Positions 28,027-37,773 of a stretch of 64,000 nt of DNA are shown piece by piece. Below the pieces are notes generated by a model, which was not told the origin of the DNA, made no database searches, and was given only the letters and a program-made list of their open reading frames with translations. Source of the DNA: Desulfovibrio sp. G11 (GTDB lineage Bacteria > Desulfobacterota > Desulfovibrionia > Desulfovibrionales > Desulfovibrionaceae); assembly GCF_900243745.1 (NCBI RefSeq), contig NZ_LT984798.1:2226501-2290500 (forward strand), in the 5' to 3' direction. Both the position numbers and the translations under genes were made by a program. Numbering within the stretch: position 1 is the stretch's first letter; the number at the start of each line of letters is the position of its first letter.

Positions 28027-30867
28027 CTATTCGGTCTGTCCGCTATCAGCCTTGCCGCGTAGTTCGCCTTCCTCTTTATGCTCTTTGGCGGGCATTTTTT
28101 CATGGTCCTGCCTGGTGCCGCCCGGCGCGGCACTGTTTACCCCGGCAGTGCCTCTTTGTGTCCGTAGATGCAGCACCGCGCGTTCTTCAGCGTCGGTAGG
28201 GGGCCACTGCATGCCACGTCCAGGCCAGGTCAGCTGCACCTGCCCGTCACGCCCGGTGAACAGCAGGGGAATGCCTGCTTTGTCCAGCCATGCGCGCACT
28301 TTTTTACCGGGGTAGCCATAGCGGTTTTCAAAGCCGCAGGCAGCCACCGCCACACGGGGCTGCACCGCCTTGTAAAAATCAGCCAGATAGCTGCTGTCTG
28401 ATCCGTGGTGCGGCAAAACCAGAACCTCGGCACGCAGGTCAATGCCCTGATCCAGCATGTGCCGCAATGAACGGCGTTCGGCATCGCCGGGGATCAGGGC
28501 CAGGCCGCGGCCCTTGTGGGTCAGACGGGCCACCAGCGAAGCATTGTTTCCGGTCCACGGCGAATGTGCTTCAGCACGGGCGCTGCGCGGTGGGTGCAGT
28601 ATTTCCAGCTGGAGCTGGCGGATCGGGTCGCCCAGTTGCAGCACATCGCCCTGTGCAAGGGGGCGGGCCTTGTGCTGTTGCCTGACCTGTGTCCACAGGG
28701 CGCCCCAGCCGCTGTCGCTGCGTCCGTCCTGCCCGTTGTCAAACAGGGTGTTTACCTTGAAATGCTCAAGAATATGTACCAGTCCCCCCATATGGTCAAG
28801 GTCGGGATGGCTGTTCAGTACGGCTGAAAGGCGGGGCGAATCATTATAGAGGAGGACTGGAGCCACCAGCGCCTGGCCGGGATCAAAGCGCGGTGAGGCA
28901 CTGCCGCCGCCGTCCAGCAGCAGGCGCACATGTCCCGGCAAACGCAGGGCCACGGCCTGGCTTTGCCCCACATCCAGCACATCCAGCCGTATTTCCGGTG
29001 AAAGGCGCTGTTCCACGCGCAGCAGCGGCCCTGCCAGCAATAACGCGCCCCCTGCCAGCAGCAGTCGCGCTGCTCCCGCAGGCATGGTTTTTCGCCCGGC
29101 CATGAAAGCAAGAGCCGTAAGCAAGGCAGCAAAGGCCGGCAGGGCCGTCCAGTGGGGGCGCAGCATGGCCGGGGCAGCCAGCAGGCCACTTTCGGCCAGC
29201 CAGGCCAGAGAGTCCACCAGCCACTGGCAGGGCATGGCGGCCACATCCAGAATCAGGCGCGCCGGTGATTCAAGGCCAAGGGCCGCGCACAGCAGGCCCA
29301 GTACGGCTGCGGGCAGTACAATCAGGTCGGCTACGGGCAGCCATGCCACATTAAGGGGAAACCAGAAGCCCGCGTTGCCGAAAAGCAGCATATTGAGCGG
29401 CAGCAGGGCGATCTGTATGAACAGTGAAACAAGAAAAATGCGCATAAGAGCGCGCAGCCACGCCGTGACGCGCGAAGGCGAGTCGGGCGCACCACGGTCC
29501 GGCAGGGGAATGATGCGCCGCAACCAGGGCAGGCTCAGGCCGATGGCCCCCACACACAGGGCTGAAAGCTGCAATCCGGTATCCAGCACGCTCAGGGGAA
29601 AGGATACCGTGATACAAAGAAGTGCCGCGCCCAGTGCGTCCAGGGTTGTGCGCGGACGGCCGGAAGCCATCCACAGGGCCGCCACAAGCATCATGACTGT
29701 GGCGCGCAACAAGGATGCCGGGGCGTTGCCCAGCCACAGATACCCCAGGGCGGGCGGCAGCGAGGCCAGCATGACCCACAGGACTTTGGGGCGGCGCAGA
29801 TAGATTCCCGGCCGCAGGCGTGATGCCGCCAGTACGCAGAACAGCCCGATCATGCCTGCTACCACAAGGTGCTGGCCCGAAAGGGCCAGGCTGTGCACCA
29901 GGGTGGCTGCGGCAAAATTGTTCAGGGTCGCCTGGGCGAGGTATTGCCTGTCGCCAAAAAGCAGGGCCAGTACAATGGCTTTGCCCTGGCTCAGGCTTTT
30001 CTGGCCGGGCGGCATTTCGCCACCGGATGCGGCATGCCCGCCGGAGAGTTCTTTTATCTGCCCCGAGGCTGTTGTATGCCCTCCATGCGTCGTGGGGCTG
30101 CCGTTCCGGGCCGCAGGAAGAAGATCGCCCGGTTGCGCAGGAGCTTGCAGGGCTGCCAGGAATTTTTCGCGCAGGGATTCTCGCCAGCGAGCGGAACGCC
30201 CCCCTTCGCCAGAGACGAACGGCTCGCCGCGTTCCGCCTGCGTCCATAGACGCCAGCGTACGTCCTGCGCGGCCCACCACAGCTCCCAGGCCGATTGTCC
30301 CTCATTGGCGAAGCCCTGCATGGGCATGGGGCGGCGTGCCAGGCAAAATGTCTGGCCGGGTAACGGGCGCAGTGTGGGATTTTCCCAGGTAAAGGCCACA
30401 AGGCCGGGCAAGGGCGCGGCAAAGGCTGCTCGCAGGTCTGCGCGGCGCGACGCATCGTCTGCCGCAGCTATCGCGTCAGGAGCCATGTGAGACAGAATCA
30501 GGCGCAGGCGTTGGTCCGGCAGGCCCTGGCTGTCGGTCACTGTGCCGCAGACGCGGATATCTTTGGGGGCTTCAGCCAGCCAGAAGGGTGGAGAAGCTGG
30601 AGGAAGACCGCCGTGCCAGGGGCTGCCGTAAAGTTGCCATCGCGCTGTGAACAGCCCGGCCAGGACCAGCAGGGTACAGAAGGCAATGCGCCCCGCTTTC
30701 CACAGGCGGCGGTCTGCGAGAACAAGCAGCAGCAGGCACAGCAAAGACTGCCAGGGCCATACGGCCGCAGCTATGCCTCCTATCCAGAAGCAAAGGCAGA
30801 GCTGCCATAACAGCGGGGCTTGCAGTGGTGGATGGCGCATGCTTTTGCTCTGTGGAGCATGCAGCAT
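28027..30867 (-). CDS. comEC: ComEC/Rec2-type DNA uptake channel
   Basis: Inner-membrane channel for single-stranded DNA in natural transformation. The 946-residue protein has an N-terminal hydrophobic hairpin and OB-like DUF4131 region. A central multi-span competence domain (SLALSGQHLVVAG, near residue 335) follows. The C-terminal metallo-beta-lactamase domain has NSHPDLDHMGG and LVLPHHGSD as metal motifs. An insert rich in Gly/Ala/His precedes the competence domain. The start may instead be 30840 (MRHPP), since neither ATG has a strong ribosome site. No other competence gene is nearby. Confidence 0.9.
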   Translation of the reverse strand: MLHAPQSKSMRHPPLQAPLLWQLCLCFWIGGIAAAVWPWQSLLCLLLLVLADRRLWKAGRIAFCTLLVLAGLFTARWQLYGSPWHGGLPPASPPFWLAEAPKDIRVCGTVTDSQGLPDQRLRLILSHMAPDAIAAADDASRRADLRAAFAAPLPGLVAFTWENPTLRPLPGQTFCLARRPMPMQGFANEGQSAWELWWAAQDVRWRLWTQAERGEPFVSGEGGRSARWRESLREKFLAALQAPAQPGDLLPAARNGSPTTHGGHTTASGQIKELSGGHAASGGEMPPGQKSLSQGKAIVLALLFGDRQYLAQATLNNFAAATLVHSLALSGQHLVVAGMIGLFCVLAASRLRPGIYLRRPKVLWVMLASLPPALGYLWLGNAPASLLRATVMMLVAALWMASGRPRTTLDALGAALLCITVSFPLSVLDTGLQLSALCVGAIGLSLPWLRRIIPLPDRGAPDSPSRVTAWLRALMRIFLVSLFIQIALLPLNMLLFGNAGFWFPLNVAWLPVADLIVLPAAVLGLLCAALGLESPARLILDVAAMPCQWLVDSLAWLAESGLLAAPAMLRPHWTALPAFAALLTALAFMAGRKTMPAGAARLLLAGGALLLAGPLLRVEQRLSPEIRLDVLDVGQSQAVALRLPGHVRLLLDGGGSASPRFDPGQALVAPVLLYNDSPRLSAVLNSHPDLDHMGGLVHILEHFKVNTLFDNGQDGRSDSGWGALWTQVRQQHKARPLAQGDVLQLGDPIRQLQLEILHPPRSARAEAHSPWTGNNASLVARLTHKGRGLALIPGDAERRSLRHMLDQGIDLRAEVLVLPHHGSDSSYLADFYKAVQPRVAVAACGFENRYGYPGKKVRAWLDKAGIPLLFTGRDGQVQLTWPGRGMQWPPTDAEERAVLHLRTQRGTAGVNSAAPGGTRQDHEKMPAKEHKEEGELRGKADSGQTE

Positions 30868-31083
30868 TCCGCTATCTGCCGGACGAGATGCTCTGCAATG
30901 CGAAGCGTCGCAACGCCCGCACGATTGACGCCGGGCGCTTGTGCCACCCGCTGCGCGAAAATATTTTCTGTCCTCATACGGCGCGGCCGGCTGTGCGCAG
31001 ACGAGATCCGGCGGTAACAGCGTGTACCCGCCCTGCCTCGGGGAGATCGGTCACGCCGGGCAGTTTTTGCGCAGGAACGGCGT

Positions 31084-31539
31084 TTACGACAGTTCGCGGG
31101 CCAGATCGCGCTCTTCAGCGCGGCGTTTCAGGCTTTCGCGATGGTCGTGCAGCTTTTTGCCCCGGCCCACGGCGATTTCAACCTTGATTTTTCCCCGCTT
31201 GAGGTAGAGCCGAACAGGAACCACGGTAAGGCCCTTTTGGGCCACAATACCCGACAGCTTGGCGATCTCGCGCTGGTGCAGCAGCAGCTTGCGCGCGCGT
31301 TCCGGTTCCTGCGGAGCATAGCCCGCATTGGAATAGGGGGCGATGTGCAGTGACAGCAGCCAGGCTTCGCCCCGGCGGAAGTCCACGTAACTGTCGACGA
31401 AGTTGACCTTGCCCGCGCGTATGCTTTTAACTTCGGGTCCGGTAAGCACAACGCCCGCCTCGGTGAACTCTGAAAGTTCATAAAGGTGGCGGGCCTTCTT
31501 ATTGACGGCAATGGTGGAAGGAGATGTTTTCTGGCTCAT
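31084..31539 (-). CDS. smpB: SsrA-binding protein SmpB
   Basis: Binds tmRNA and brings it to stalled ribosomes. The 151-residue protein has the oligonucleotide-binding barrel (NKKARHLYELSE, LTGPEVKSIRAGK), VVPVRLYLKRGKIKVEI, and the basic C-terminal tail. Its ATG overlaps the ptsI stop by four bases. No tmRNA gene was seen in the window. Confidence 0.96.
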   Translation of the reverse strand: MSQKTSPSTIAVNKKARHLYELSEFTEAGVVLTGPEVKSIRAGKVNFVDSYVDFRRGEAWLLSLHIAPYSNAGYAPQEPERARKLLLHQREIAKLSGIVAQKGLTVVPVRLYLKRGKIKVEIAVGRGKKLHDHRESLKRRAEERDLARELS

Positions 31540-33308
31540 GGCTGGCTGTGGGTCAAAAGGCTTGTGGTATGAAAAGCCAGTTCCGGTCCCAGGGTCTGGT
31601 GCAGGGTTTCCCGCACCATACGGCGGGAAGCGGCCACATCTGTGCTCATGAGCACACTGTGGGCCAGTTCCATGCAGGTTTCGGACTTGAGCTGGCGGAT
31701 AAGGTGTTTCAGGCCCGGCACAAAGCGCGGCGCGGCAGAGATGGTATCCACCCCCATGCCGAGCAGCAGGGCCATGCCCAGCGGGTCGGAGGCAAGCTCG
31801 CCACAGACCGAAACACCAATGCCCTCACGGTGGGCGGCATCAATAATATGTTTGAGCGAGCGCACCACGGCGGGGTGCAGCGGCTCGTTAAGATAGGCCA
31901 CATGATGGTTGTTGCGGTCTATGCCCATGATATAATGAATAAGGTCATTGGTTCCTATGCTGAAAAAATCGCACTCCCTGGCAAGCGCATCGCAGATGAT
32001 GGCCGCCGCCGGGGTTTCTATCATGACGCCCAGTGGAAGGGCGGGAGCGTGCGGCAGGCCCCGTGCCGCCAGTTCCTGATGCAGCTCCTGCATGATACCG
32101 CGCACCTGCTGTACTTCGTCCAGACCTGAAATCATCGGCAGCATGATGGCCACGTTGCCCTGCACACCTGCCCGCATGAGTGCCCGCAGCTGTGTGCGGA
32201 AAAGCCCCTGATGGCGCAGGCAGAAGCGTATGCCGCGCAGGCCCAGGGCCGGGTTTGGCTCTTTAAGTGCAGCCTGGGCGTGCAGCATCTTGTCCGCGCC
32301 CACGTCCAGCGTGCGGAATACCACGCGCTCCGGAGCGATTTTTTGCGCCACCGTGGCATATTCTGTCAGCAGGTCTTGCTCATCGGGCAAACGCCCTTTG
32401 AGGTAGGCAAACTCTGTGCGATACAGGCCTACGCCGTCCGCGCCGCTGCGCGGTGCCGAGGCAAGTTCGTCGCTGCTTTCCAGGTTGGCCTGCACCACCA
32501 CGCGCACACCGTCGCACATTTCGGCAGGCCAGTGGGCTGTCTGCAAGGTAAGTTCTTCCCACGCCATGTATTCACGGCGGCGGCTTTCATAGCGGGCCAG
32601 ATCGGCTTCATCCGGGTCCAGCAGCACACAGCCGCCAAGGCCGTCCACGATGACCTGCTCGTCTTCCCTGGCTACGGCCACAAGGCCGGTAACGCCCGCC
32701 AGGCAAGGAATATGCAGGCTGCGTGAAAGAATTGCCGTATGTGAAGTGGGGCCGCCCTCTGTGGTCAGGATGCCCAGCACGCAGTCCAGGTTAAGCTCCA
32801 TAACGTCAGCGGGGGAAAGGTCTTCAGCCACCAGAACGCCGGGGGCGGCAGTTTCCGGGGCATCCACCGGTCCCATGACCAGGTGCTTGCGCAGGCGCAG
32901 GCCCACGGCGCGGATATCCTGGGCGCGGTCACGCAGGTAAGGATCATCCATGCCTCTGAAGAGGGCGCACAGTTCTTCCACGGTGAGGCGCAAGGCCCAG
33001 GGAGCCGCAATAAGTTTGTGCTCTATGCGTGACAGGGCGGCATTGAGGAGTTTGGCATCGCGGGCCATTTCCATTTGTGCGGCAATCACTTCACGGTATT
33101 CGGCCAGGTCTTCCGGCACATTGTCCATGGTGGTCTGCAGCGAAGCGCGTACGCTTTCAGCCGCGGCGCGCAGGGCCTCCTGCTCGGCGGCAATTTCGGC
33201 GGGCATGATATGCCGTTCTTCATCCTGCCGCAGCTTGTGCATGAAGCGCGCCCGGCCAATGGCAATGCCGGGAGAAACGGGAGTACCGAAAAGTACCGCG
33301 CGGGCCAT
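31536..33308 (-). CDS. ptsI: PTS enzyme I (phosphoenolpyruvate-protein phosphotransferase)
   Basis: Transfers phosphate from PEP to HPr. The 590-residue protein has the swivelling domain with active-site His in GGPTSHTAILSRS, then the PEP-binding TIM barrel with GTNDLIHYIMGIDR and catalytic Cys in SVCGELASDP. The start at 33308 (MARAVLFGTP) lies two bases after the HPr gene. The operon order EIID-HPr-EI lacks EIIA, EIIB and EIIC here. Confidence 0.95.
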   Translation of the reverse strand: MARAVLFGTPVSPGIAIGRARFMHKLRQDEERHIMPAEIAAEQEALRAAAESVRASLQTTMDNVPEDLAEYREVIAAQMEMARDAKLLNAALSRIEHKLIAAPWALRLTVEELCALFRGMDDPYLRDRAQDIRAVGLRLRKHLVMGPVDAPETAAPGVLVAEDLSPADVMELNLDCVLGILTTEGGPTSHTAILSRSLHIPCLAGVTGLVAVAREDEQVIVDGLGGCVLLDPDEADLARYESRRREYMAWEELTLQTAHWPAEMCDGVRVVVQANLESSDELASAPRSGADGVGLYRTEFAYLKGRLPDEQDLLTEYATVAQKIAPERVVFRTLDVGADKMLHAQAALKEPNPALGLRGIRFCLRHQGLFRTQLRALMRAGVQGNVAIMLPMISGLDEVQQVRGIMQELHQELAARGLPHAPALPLGVMIETPAAAIICDALARECDFFSIGTNDLIHYIMGIDRNNHHVAYLNEPLHPAVVRSLKHIIDAAHREGIGVSVCGELASDPLGMALLLGMGVDTISAAPRFVPGLKHLIRQLKSETCMELAHSVLMSTDVAASRRMVRETLHQTLGPELAFHTTSLLTHSQP

Positions 33309-33309
33309 G

Positions 33310-33600
33310 TCAGTCCTGCATGGTGTTAAGAAGGCGGGCCAGGCCGTAAAGGGCCTCGCGGGCATCCTGCCCCTGCGCCAGAAGGGTCAGTTCCGCATTG
33401 GCGGGCTGGGCCAGAGAAAGAATATCAAGCATGCTTTTAGCGTCAACTTCGCCGGTATCGCTGATAAGCTGTATGGTTGAGGCATAGCGCTGGGCTTCTT
33501 GCGCCAGGCGCGCCGCCGGCCGGGCATGCAGGCCGTTGCGCAGGCCCAGGCAAAGCTTCAGGGACAGCCCGCGTGGCGTTTCTTCAATGGTTTCTTCCAT
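33310..33600 (-). CDS. ptsH: Phosphocarrier protein HPr
   Basis: A 96-residue HPr with phospho-acceptor His25 in LRNGLHARPAA and a regulatory-site-like Ser56 in DAKSMLDIL. The start at 33600 was chosen for its GAAGGTGAGGA site; the open frame reaches 33708 but adds a non-conserved segment. EI follows directly. Confidence 0.92.
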   Translation of the reverse strand: MEETIEETPRGLSLKLCLGLRNGLHARPAARLAQEAQRYASTIQLISDTGEVDAKSMLDILSLAQPANAELTLLAQGQDAREALYGLARLLNTMQD

Positions 33601-33709
33601 TTCCTCACCTTCTCGGGCCATAGGGCCGGACGAGGTGTGTTGGTCGTGACGGCGCAGCACGGCGGCTTCGCCTGATGTAATCTTTTGCGTTTTTCCGGTC
33701 AGGCACATA

Positions 33710-34459
33710 CTACATACCTATCAGGTCAACGTCCATGAGAATAAGGGCGCCCAGAGTCATGGCCCACAGCAGGAGGCGCGGCAGCCGCAGCCGGGCTACC
33801 ATCCATGAAGCCATAAGTACCGCCAGCGCCCCCAGTATGTAAACATCCCAGGGGAAGGGCTTGATGCGGCTCAGGGGCAGATGCCAGATCACCTGGGCTA
33901 CCAGCACGGCATTGACCATCTTGAGCCTGTCCACCCAGTTGATGAGGTTGAGCCGTTTAAGGCGCACCAGCACGGGCATGCCGTGGCGCAGGCCGGAAAA
34001 AAAGCTGCCGGCCCTGAAAAGCAGCAGGATGAGAAAAAACGCCGCGGCAGCCATGCATGTCAGCGCCGTATGGCCCGACAGCAGCAGGCTTACACTCAGA
34101 AGCGCCCACAAGGGCAGCAGTGTGCCGCTGAAAAAAGAATCCCCCAGGGCAGAAAGCGTGGTGGCGAGGGTTTCTCGCACCGATGACACGGCAAATTCGG
34201 GCAAGGCTCCTTTGGCTATTTCTTCTTCAAGGGAAAGTAGAATACCCACAAAAAGCGGAATCATGAAGGGATGTGTATTGCTGTGCCCGCCATAGCGGGC
34301 AAAGGCGCGGGCGCGGGCTTCGCCTTCGGGATAGAGCCAGCACAGGGCGGGACTCAGCACAAAAAGCAGGCCGACCTGCTGCATGCCTCTGGCGGTTGTA
34401 CCCGCGTTGATGCAGCAGGTACGGCTCAGGCAGGCAAGTGCGATGCGTGTGGGGTACAT
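33710..34459 (-). CDS. PTS mannose-family EIID component
   Basis: A 249-residue membrane protein of the EIID (ManZ) type. The cytoplasmic N-terminal region contains RGMQQVGLLFVLSPAL and THPFMIPLFVGILLSLEEE, which align with the EIID signatures. Three to four hydrophobic segments follow towards the C-terminus. It is 109 bases upstream of HPr on the same strand. Partner EIIC, EIIB and EIIA genes are absent from the window, so sugar transport cannot be assumed. Confidence 0.87.
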   Translation of the reverse strand: MYPTRIALACLSRTCCINAGTTARGMQQVGLLFVLSPALCWLYPEGEARARAFARYGGHSNTHPFMIPLFVGILLSLEEEIAKGALPEFAVSSVRETLATTLSALGDSFFSGTLLPLWALLSVSLLLSGHTALTCMAAAAFFLILLLFRAGSFFSGLRHGMPVLVRLKRLNLINWVDRLKMVNAVLVAQVIWHLPLSRIKPFPWDVYILGALAVLMASWMVARLRLPRLLLWAMTLGALILMDVDLIGM

Positions 34460-34567
34460 GTGGCAATCCTGCCCGCATGCCGCCCGGCGCGGTTTGGGAT
34501 ACCGCCGTGCCGTGGCCTGACGCCGCCGTTTCCGGGATTTTTGCCAGGCCCGGTGGCGTTGCGGTAG

Positions 34568-35419
34568 TTAATGGTTGTGTGGGCTGCCCTGAGGCGATGT
34601 AAGCAGGGCATAAATTTCTTTGACGCTCCAGCCGCGCACCTGCTCCTGCACCCGCCGGGCCACCTGCCGGGGCTTGCCGCCGTCTTCCGCCTCCTGGCGC
34701 AGCAGGGCGAGAACATCGTTTTCAGGGCTGCGCTCCACCTGTTCCGGCGGCCCGACAACAACGGTTATCTCGCCGAGCAGGTCATCGGGCAGGCTGGCGC
34801 TGTGCTCCAGTCTGGTCAGTATAAATTCCTCGTGCTCCTTGGTCAATTCCCGGCAAATCGCCACTTCACGGGGGCCAAGCAGCCGGGCCGCCTGGGTGAG
34901 GCTTTCCTTGAGCCTGTCCTTGCGCTCAAAAAATATGAGAGAGCCGGGCACATGGGCAAAGGCGGTAAAAAGCGCATCCCGTCCGGAGGCGTCGCGGGGC
35001 AGAAATCCCAGAAAACTGTGCGGCAGGGGGGGCAGCCCCGCTGCGGAAAGGGCGGCTACCGGAGCCGAGGGACCAGGCAGGGGAGAGACCGGCAGACCTT
35101 CCTTGCGGCAGGCGCGTACCAGGCGATAGCCGGGGTCTGCCAGCAGCGGTGTGCCCGCGTCGGACACGAGGGCCACGGTCTGCCCGTCACGCAGGGCGCG
35201 TAGTACCTGCTCCTGCCTTTCGGCTTCGTTGTGGTCGTAAAAGCTCAGCAGACGGTGGACCTCGATGCCACATTCGCGGAACAGGCGGGCGGCGCGGCGC
35301 GTGTCTTCGGCCAGCACGAGGTCGGCTCCGGCAAGTACGGCGCTTGCCCTGGGAGAAAGGTCACCAGGGTTGCCAAGAGGTGTGGCTACTATCCAGAGCC
35401 GGGGGGCAGTCGAAGGCAT
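34568..35419 (-). CDS. rsmI: 16S rRNA 2'-O-ribose C1402 methyltransferase RsmI
   Basis: A 283-residue SAM-dependent tetrapyrrole-methylase-fold enzyme that methylates C1402. [18 protein letters not shown] at the start, LVSDAGTPLLADPG and PLPGPSAPVAAL are the family signatures. The start at 35419 (MPSTAPRLW) lies inside the end of yraN, a 59-base overlap. Confidence 0.95.
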   Translation of the reverse strand: MPSTAPRLWIVATPLGNPGDLSPRASAVLAGADLVLAEDTRRAARLFRECGIEVHRLLSFYDHNEAERQEQVLRALRDGQTVALVSDAGTPLLADPGYRLVRACRKEGLPVSPLPGPSAPVAALSAAGLPPLPHSFLGFLPRDASGRDALFTAFAHVPGSLIFFERKDRLKESLTQAARLLGPREVAICRELTKEHEEFILTRLEHSASLPDDLLGEITVVVGPPEQVERSPENDVLALLRQEAEDGGKPRQVARRVQEQVRGWSVKEIYALLTSPQGSPHNH

Positions 35420-35912
35420 GGCGAAAATGCTCCAGGTGCAGGGTGTCGCCATTGCGCAGAACGCAGATGACGTCAAAGCGGCAGGGTTTGTCCCATGCCT
35501 CGTGCGCGGCCAGCCAGGCGCGGGCGGCGCGGCACAGGACGCGCTGCTTGGACAGGCCGACGGCGTACGCCGGGCCGCCGTAGCGCTCGCTGCTGCGGGT
35601 TTTTACTTCAACAAAAACAATAGTGTCGCCGTCAAGGCAGACCATATCCAACTCAAGCCGCGCCTGTCGCCAGTTGCGGGCAAGCAGTGTGCAGCCCGCG
35701 CCAGTCAGCAGTTCGGCTGCGGCGTCTTCTCCCGCGCTGCCGAGTCGCAGGTGGGCGGCTGCAGGAGCGGTAGCGGGCCTGACGGATTTGCCGGATTCGG
35801 AGGCTGTTGCGTCTTTCGCCGTGTTTCCGGAACCGGAGGGCATTTTGCCTTCCGGAGAAATTTTACCTGACTTTCCGGCAAAAAAGGCGGGCAGCAACTT
35901 GCGCAGATTCAT
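35361..35912 (-). CDS. yraN: YraN family endonuclease-like protein
   Basis: A 183-residue UPF0102 protein with the restriction-endonuclease-like core: [32 protein letters not shown] (Asp and ExK catalytic-type residues). The first 55 residues are a Ser/Lys/Ala-rich extension not usual in the family. It overlaps rnhB (ATG at 35912, rnhB stop at 35909) and rsmI. Its function is not established. Confidence 0.88.
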   Translation of the reverse strand: MNLRKLLPAFFAGKSGKISPEGKMPSGSGNTAKDATASESGKSVRPATAPAAAHLRLGSAGEDAAAELLTGAGCTLLARNWRQARLELDMVCLDGDTIVFVEVKTRSSERYGGPAYAVGLSKQRVLCRAARAWLAAHEAWDKPCRFDVICVLRNGDTLHLEHFRHAFDCPPALDSSHTSWQPW

Positions 35913-36607
35913 AACAGGCAGCCCTGTTCCTGTTCCACCGTACAGTCTTTGCAGACGCCCCGGAAGGTCAGCCTGTGCTGCGGGCAGGGGCCAAGGCGGC
36001 GCAGAGCCTCGTAATGCTCCTTTGTGCCGTAGCCTTTGTGGATGGCAAAACCATAGCCGGGCCAGCGTTTGTCCAGGCTTGTCATGAGGGTATCACGGCA
36101 GGTTTTTGCCAGAATGGATGCTGCGGAAATGGCGGGCTCTGCGGCATCGCCGCCCACAATGGCCCGCTGCAACGGCAGGGTATCGCCATGTGCCCGTAGC
36201 CACTGCGGCGCGAGTGCCGGTTCGGGGATGACCTTGTTACCGTCCACAAGCAGGATTTGCGGCGTGATGCGCAGGTGGCGCACTGCCATGCTCATGGCTT
36301 CAAAGGTGGCCTGAAGAATGTTGATGCGGTCGATGCGGTCGGGCCAGACGATTCCCAGGCCCCAGGCCAGCGCAGATTTTTTGATGCGCGGGGCGAGCAG
36401 GTCGCGTTGCCGGGCTGTGCAGGCCTTTGAGTCGGCAAGGCCCGGCAGATCGTACTCCGGCGGCAGGATTACGGCTCCGGCTACCACCGGCCCGGCCAGA
36501 CAGCCGCGTCCGGCCTCATCAATACCGGCTGTTTGCCCGGCGGCCGGAATAGCAGGCGTGCCCGGCAGTTCAAGCAGGCCTTGCTGGTGGGAGGGATGTT
36601 TTTTCAC
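35909..36607 (-). CDS. rnhB: Ribonuclease HII
   Basis: Removes ribonucleotides from DNA-RNA hybrids. [19 protein letters not shown] carries the first two catalytic acidic residues, [13 protein letters not shown] and LVDGNKVIP follow, and the third site lies in [16 protein letters not shown] favour a GTG start at 36607 with AGGAA upstream (232 residues); an ATG at 36703 would add 32 non-conserved residues. A 27-residue Cys-containing tail ends the protein. Confidence 0.92.
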   Translation of the reverse strand: MKKHPSHQQGLLELPGTPAIPAAGQTAGIDEAGRGCLAGPVVAGAVILPPEYDLPGLADSKACTARQRDLLAPRIKKSALAWGLGIVWPDRIDRINILQATFEAMSMAVRHLRITPQILLVDGNKVIPEPALAPQWLRAHGDTLPLQRAIVGGDAAEPAISAASILAKTCRDTLMTSLDKRWPGYGFAIHKGYGTKEHYEALRRLGPCPQHRLTFRGVCKDCTVEQEQGCLL

Positions 36608-37349
36608 GCCATGTTCCTGTTTGGTGCGGCTTTGCGGCACTTGCCGGAGTGTGAAGTGCTCGCGGGAAGGCCGGCAGCTGTGGAATATTTGCGCGGGTGG
36701 CACAACATGCCTGACCGTTTATGCCGGGTTGTTTTTGTGCCTGTTCCGGCGTCGGCCTGCGTCGCCGGGCGAGCCGCTGCAAGGCGGCAGTGCACCGGTA
36801 GCGTTTGAAATGCTCCCGTTCCTTTATTGGGGACGCCTGCGCGGCGCGCACAAAGGAGCCTGCCAGGGGTTGTCCCCTAAACACATCCTCTGGATTTTCA
36901 ATTGCCGCGCAGTTACGAGGGCTGCCCGGGGTATGCCGCGGGAACTTTTCCGCTTCGCGCTGCGCAGTGCCGTCAGTGAGGCCGGTTTGGGGACTGGGCA
37001 AAGGGACAGCAAAAACACGTTGGGCCGCTTTGTTCCGTAAGAGTTACAGGCATGAACCCGAGGCTGTTTCAAGTCTTAGAGCACGGTAATTTTTAAATTG
37101 CCCTGACGACTGCGTGAGCAGTCGCAGTGAAGGCGCAAGCGCAATGTTTTTTAGTGGTTAAGCGCCGTAGCAGACATTTCGGCTTTGAAGGTGTGCGTGC
37201 TCAACGTTGGATACATAGGACGACCAGGCCAGAACGAGTTGAAGTTGAACGCCCAAACGCACAAGAGGCGCGCCGTGAAGGGCGGTTGCCCGCCATCCCA
37301 CGGCGCGCCGTAAAAAAGGCGCTGTGTTTTTTCTGATGCCGCAGGGCTA
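36608..37349. other. 742-bp gene-poor insert between rplS and rnhB
   Basis: These two genes are usually adjacent. No conserved gene was recognised. The right half contains several inverted repeats: CGACTGC/GCAGTCG at 37108-37125, a small GGCGCAAGCGC element before a T run near 37131-37153, and the large two-tier hairpin at 37267-37309. This could be a degenerate mobile repeat. Short frames exist on both strands but lack ribosome sites. Confidence 0.5.
37267..37309. repeat. Two-tier hairpin downstream of rplS
   Basis: Outer arms GGCGCGCCGTG (37267-37277) and CACGGCGCGCC (37299-37309) are perfect. Inner arms GGCGG (37281-37285) and CCGCC (37290-37294) nest within. A six-T tract on the minus strand precedes rather than follows it, so it is not a standard terminator of rplS. 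Confidence 0.7.
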
Positions 37350-37697
37350 TCAGAAGCGGCCGCGCGGCTTGATGCGTGCGGCTTTGCCCTTGAGGGCGCG
37401 CAGGTAGTACAGACGGCTGCGGCGAACGCGGCCCTGGGTGACCACTTCAACGCGGTCGATAAAGGGCGAGTTAAGGGGGAAGATACGCTCCACACCCACG
37501 CCGTCAGAAATTTTGCGCACTGTAAAGGTGGCGCAGGTCGTACCGCGTTTGACGCGGATGACGTTGCCCTGGAAAATCTGGATGCGCTGTTTTTCGCCTT
37601 CCACAATGCGCAGGTGTACTTTCACCGTGTCGCCGGAGCGAAACGCGGGTACATCCAAGCGCATGTTTTCCCGTTCAATCTTTTTGATGATATCCAT
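37350..37697 (-). CDS. rplS: 50S ribosomal protein L19
   Basis: A 115-residue L19 protein with the family segments [16 protein letters not shown] and [14 protein letters not shown]. The basic end is typical ([11 protein letters not shown]). AAGGAG lies before the ATG at 37697. It follows trmD by 76 bases. Confidence 0.97.
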   Translation of the reverse strand: MDIIKKIERENMRLDVPAFRSGDTVKVHLRIVEGEKQRIQIFQGNVIRVKRGTTCATFTVRKISDGVGVERIFPLNSPFIDRVEVVTQGRVRRSRLYYLRALKGKAARIKPRGRF

Positions 37698-37773
37698 CGT
37701 GAACTCCTTGCAAATCCGGGCGGATTGTTGCGTCGTTGCGTAGCGGCGCCGATGCGCTCAGGCCGCCTGTTTA

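Noticed and set aside
28457-28849. Plus-strand frames inside comEC
   Set aside because: They are shadows of the metallo-beta-lactamase domain with no independent support.
37151-37606. A 151-codon minus-strand gene overlapping rplS
   Set aside because: Two thirds of it is out of frame inside rplS. The remaining part lies in the hairpin-rich insert and lacks a start signal, so it is treated as part of a candidate repeat.
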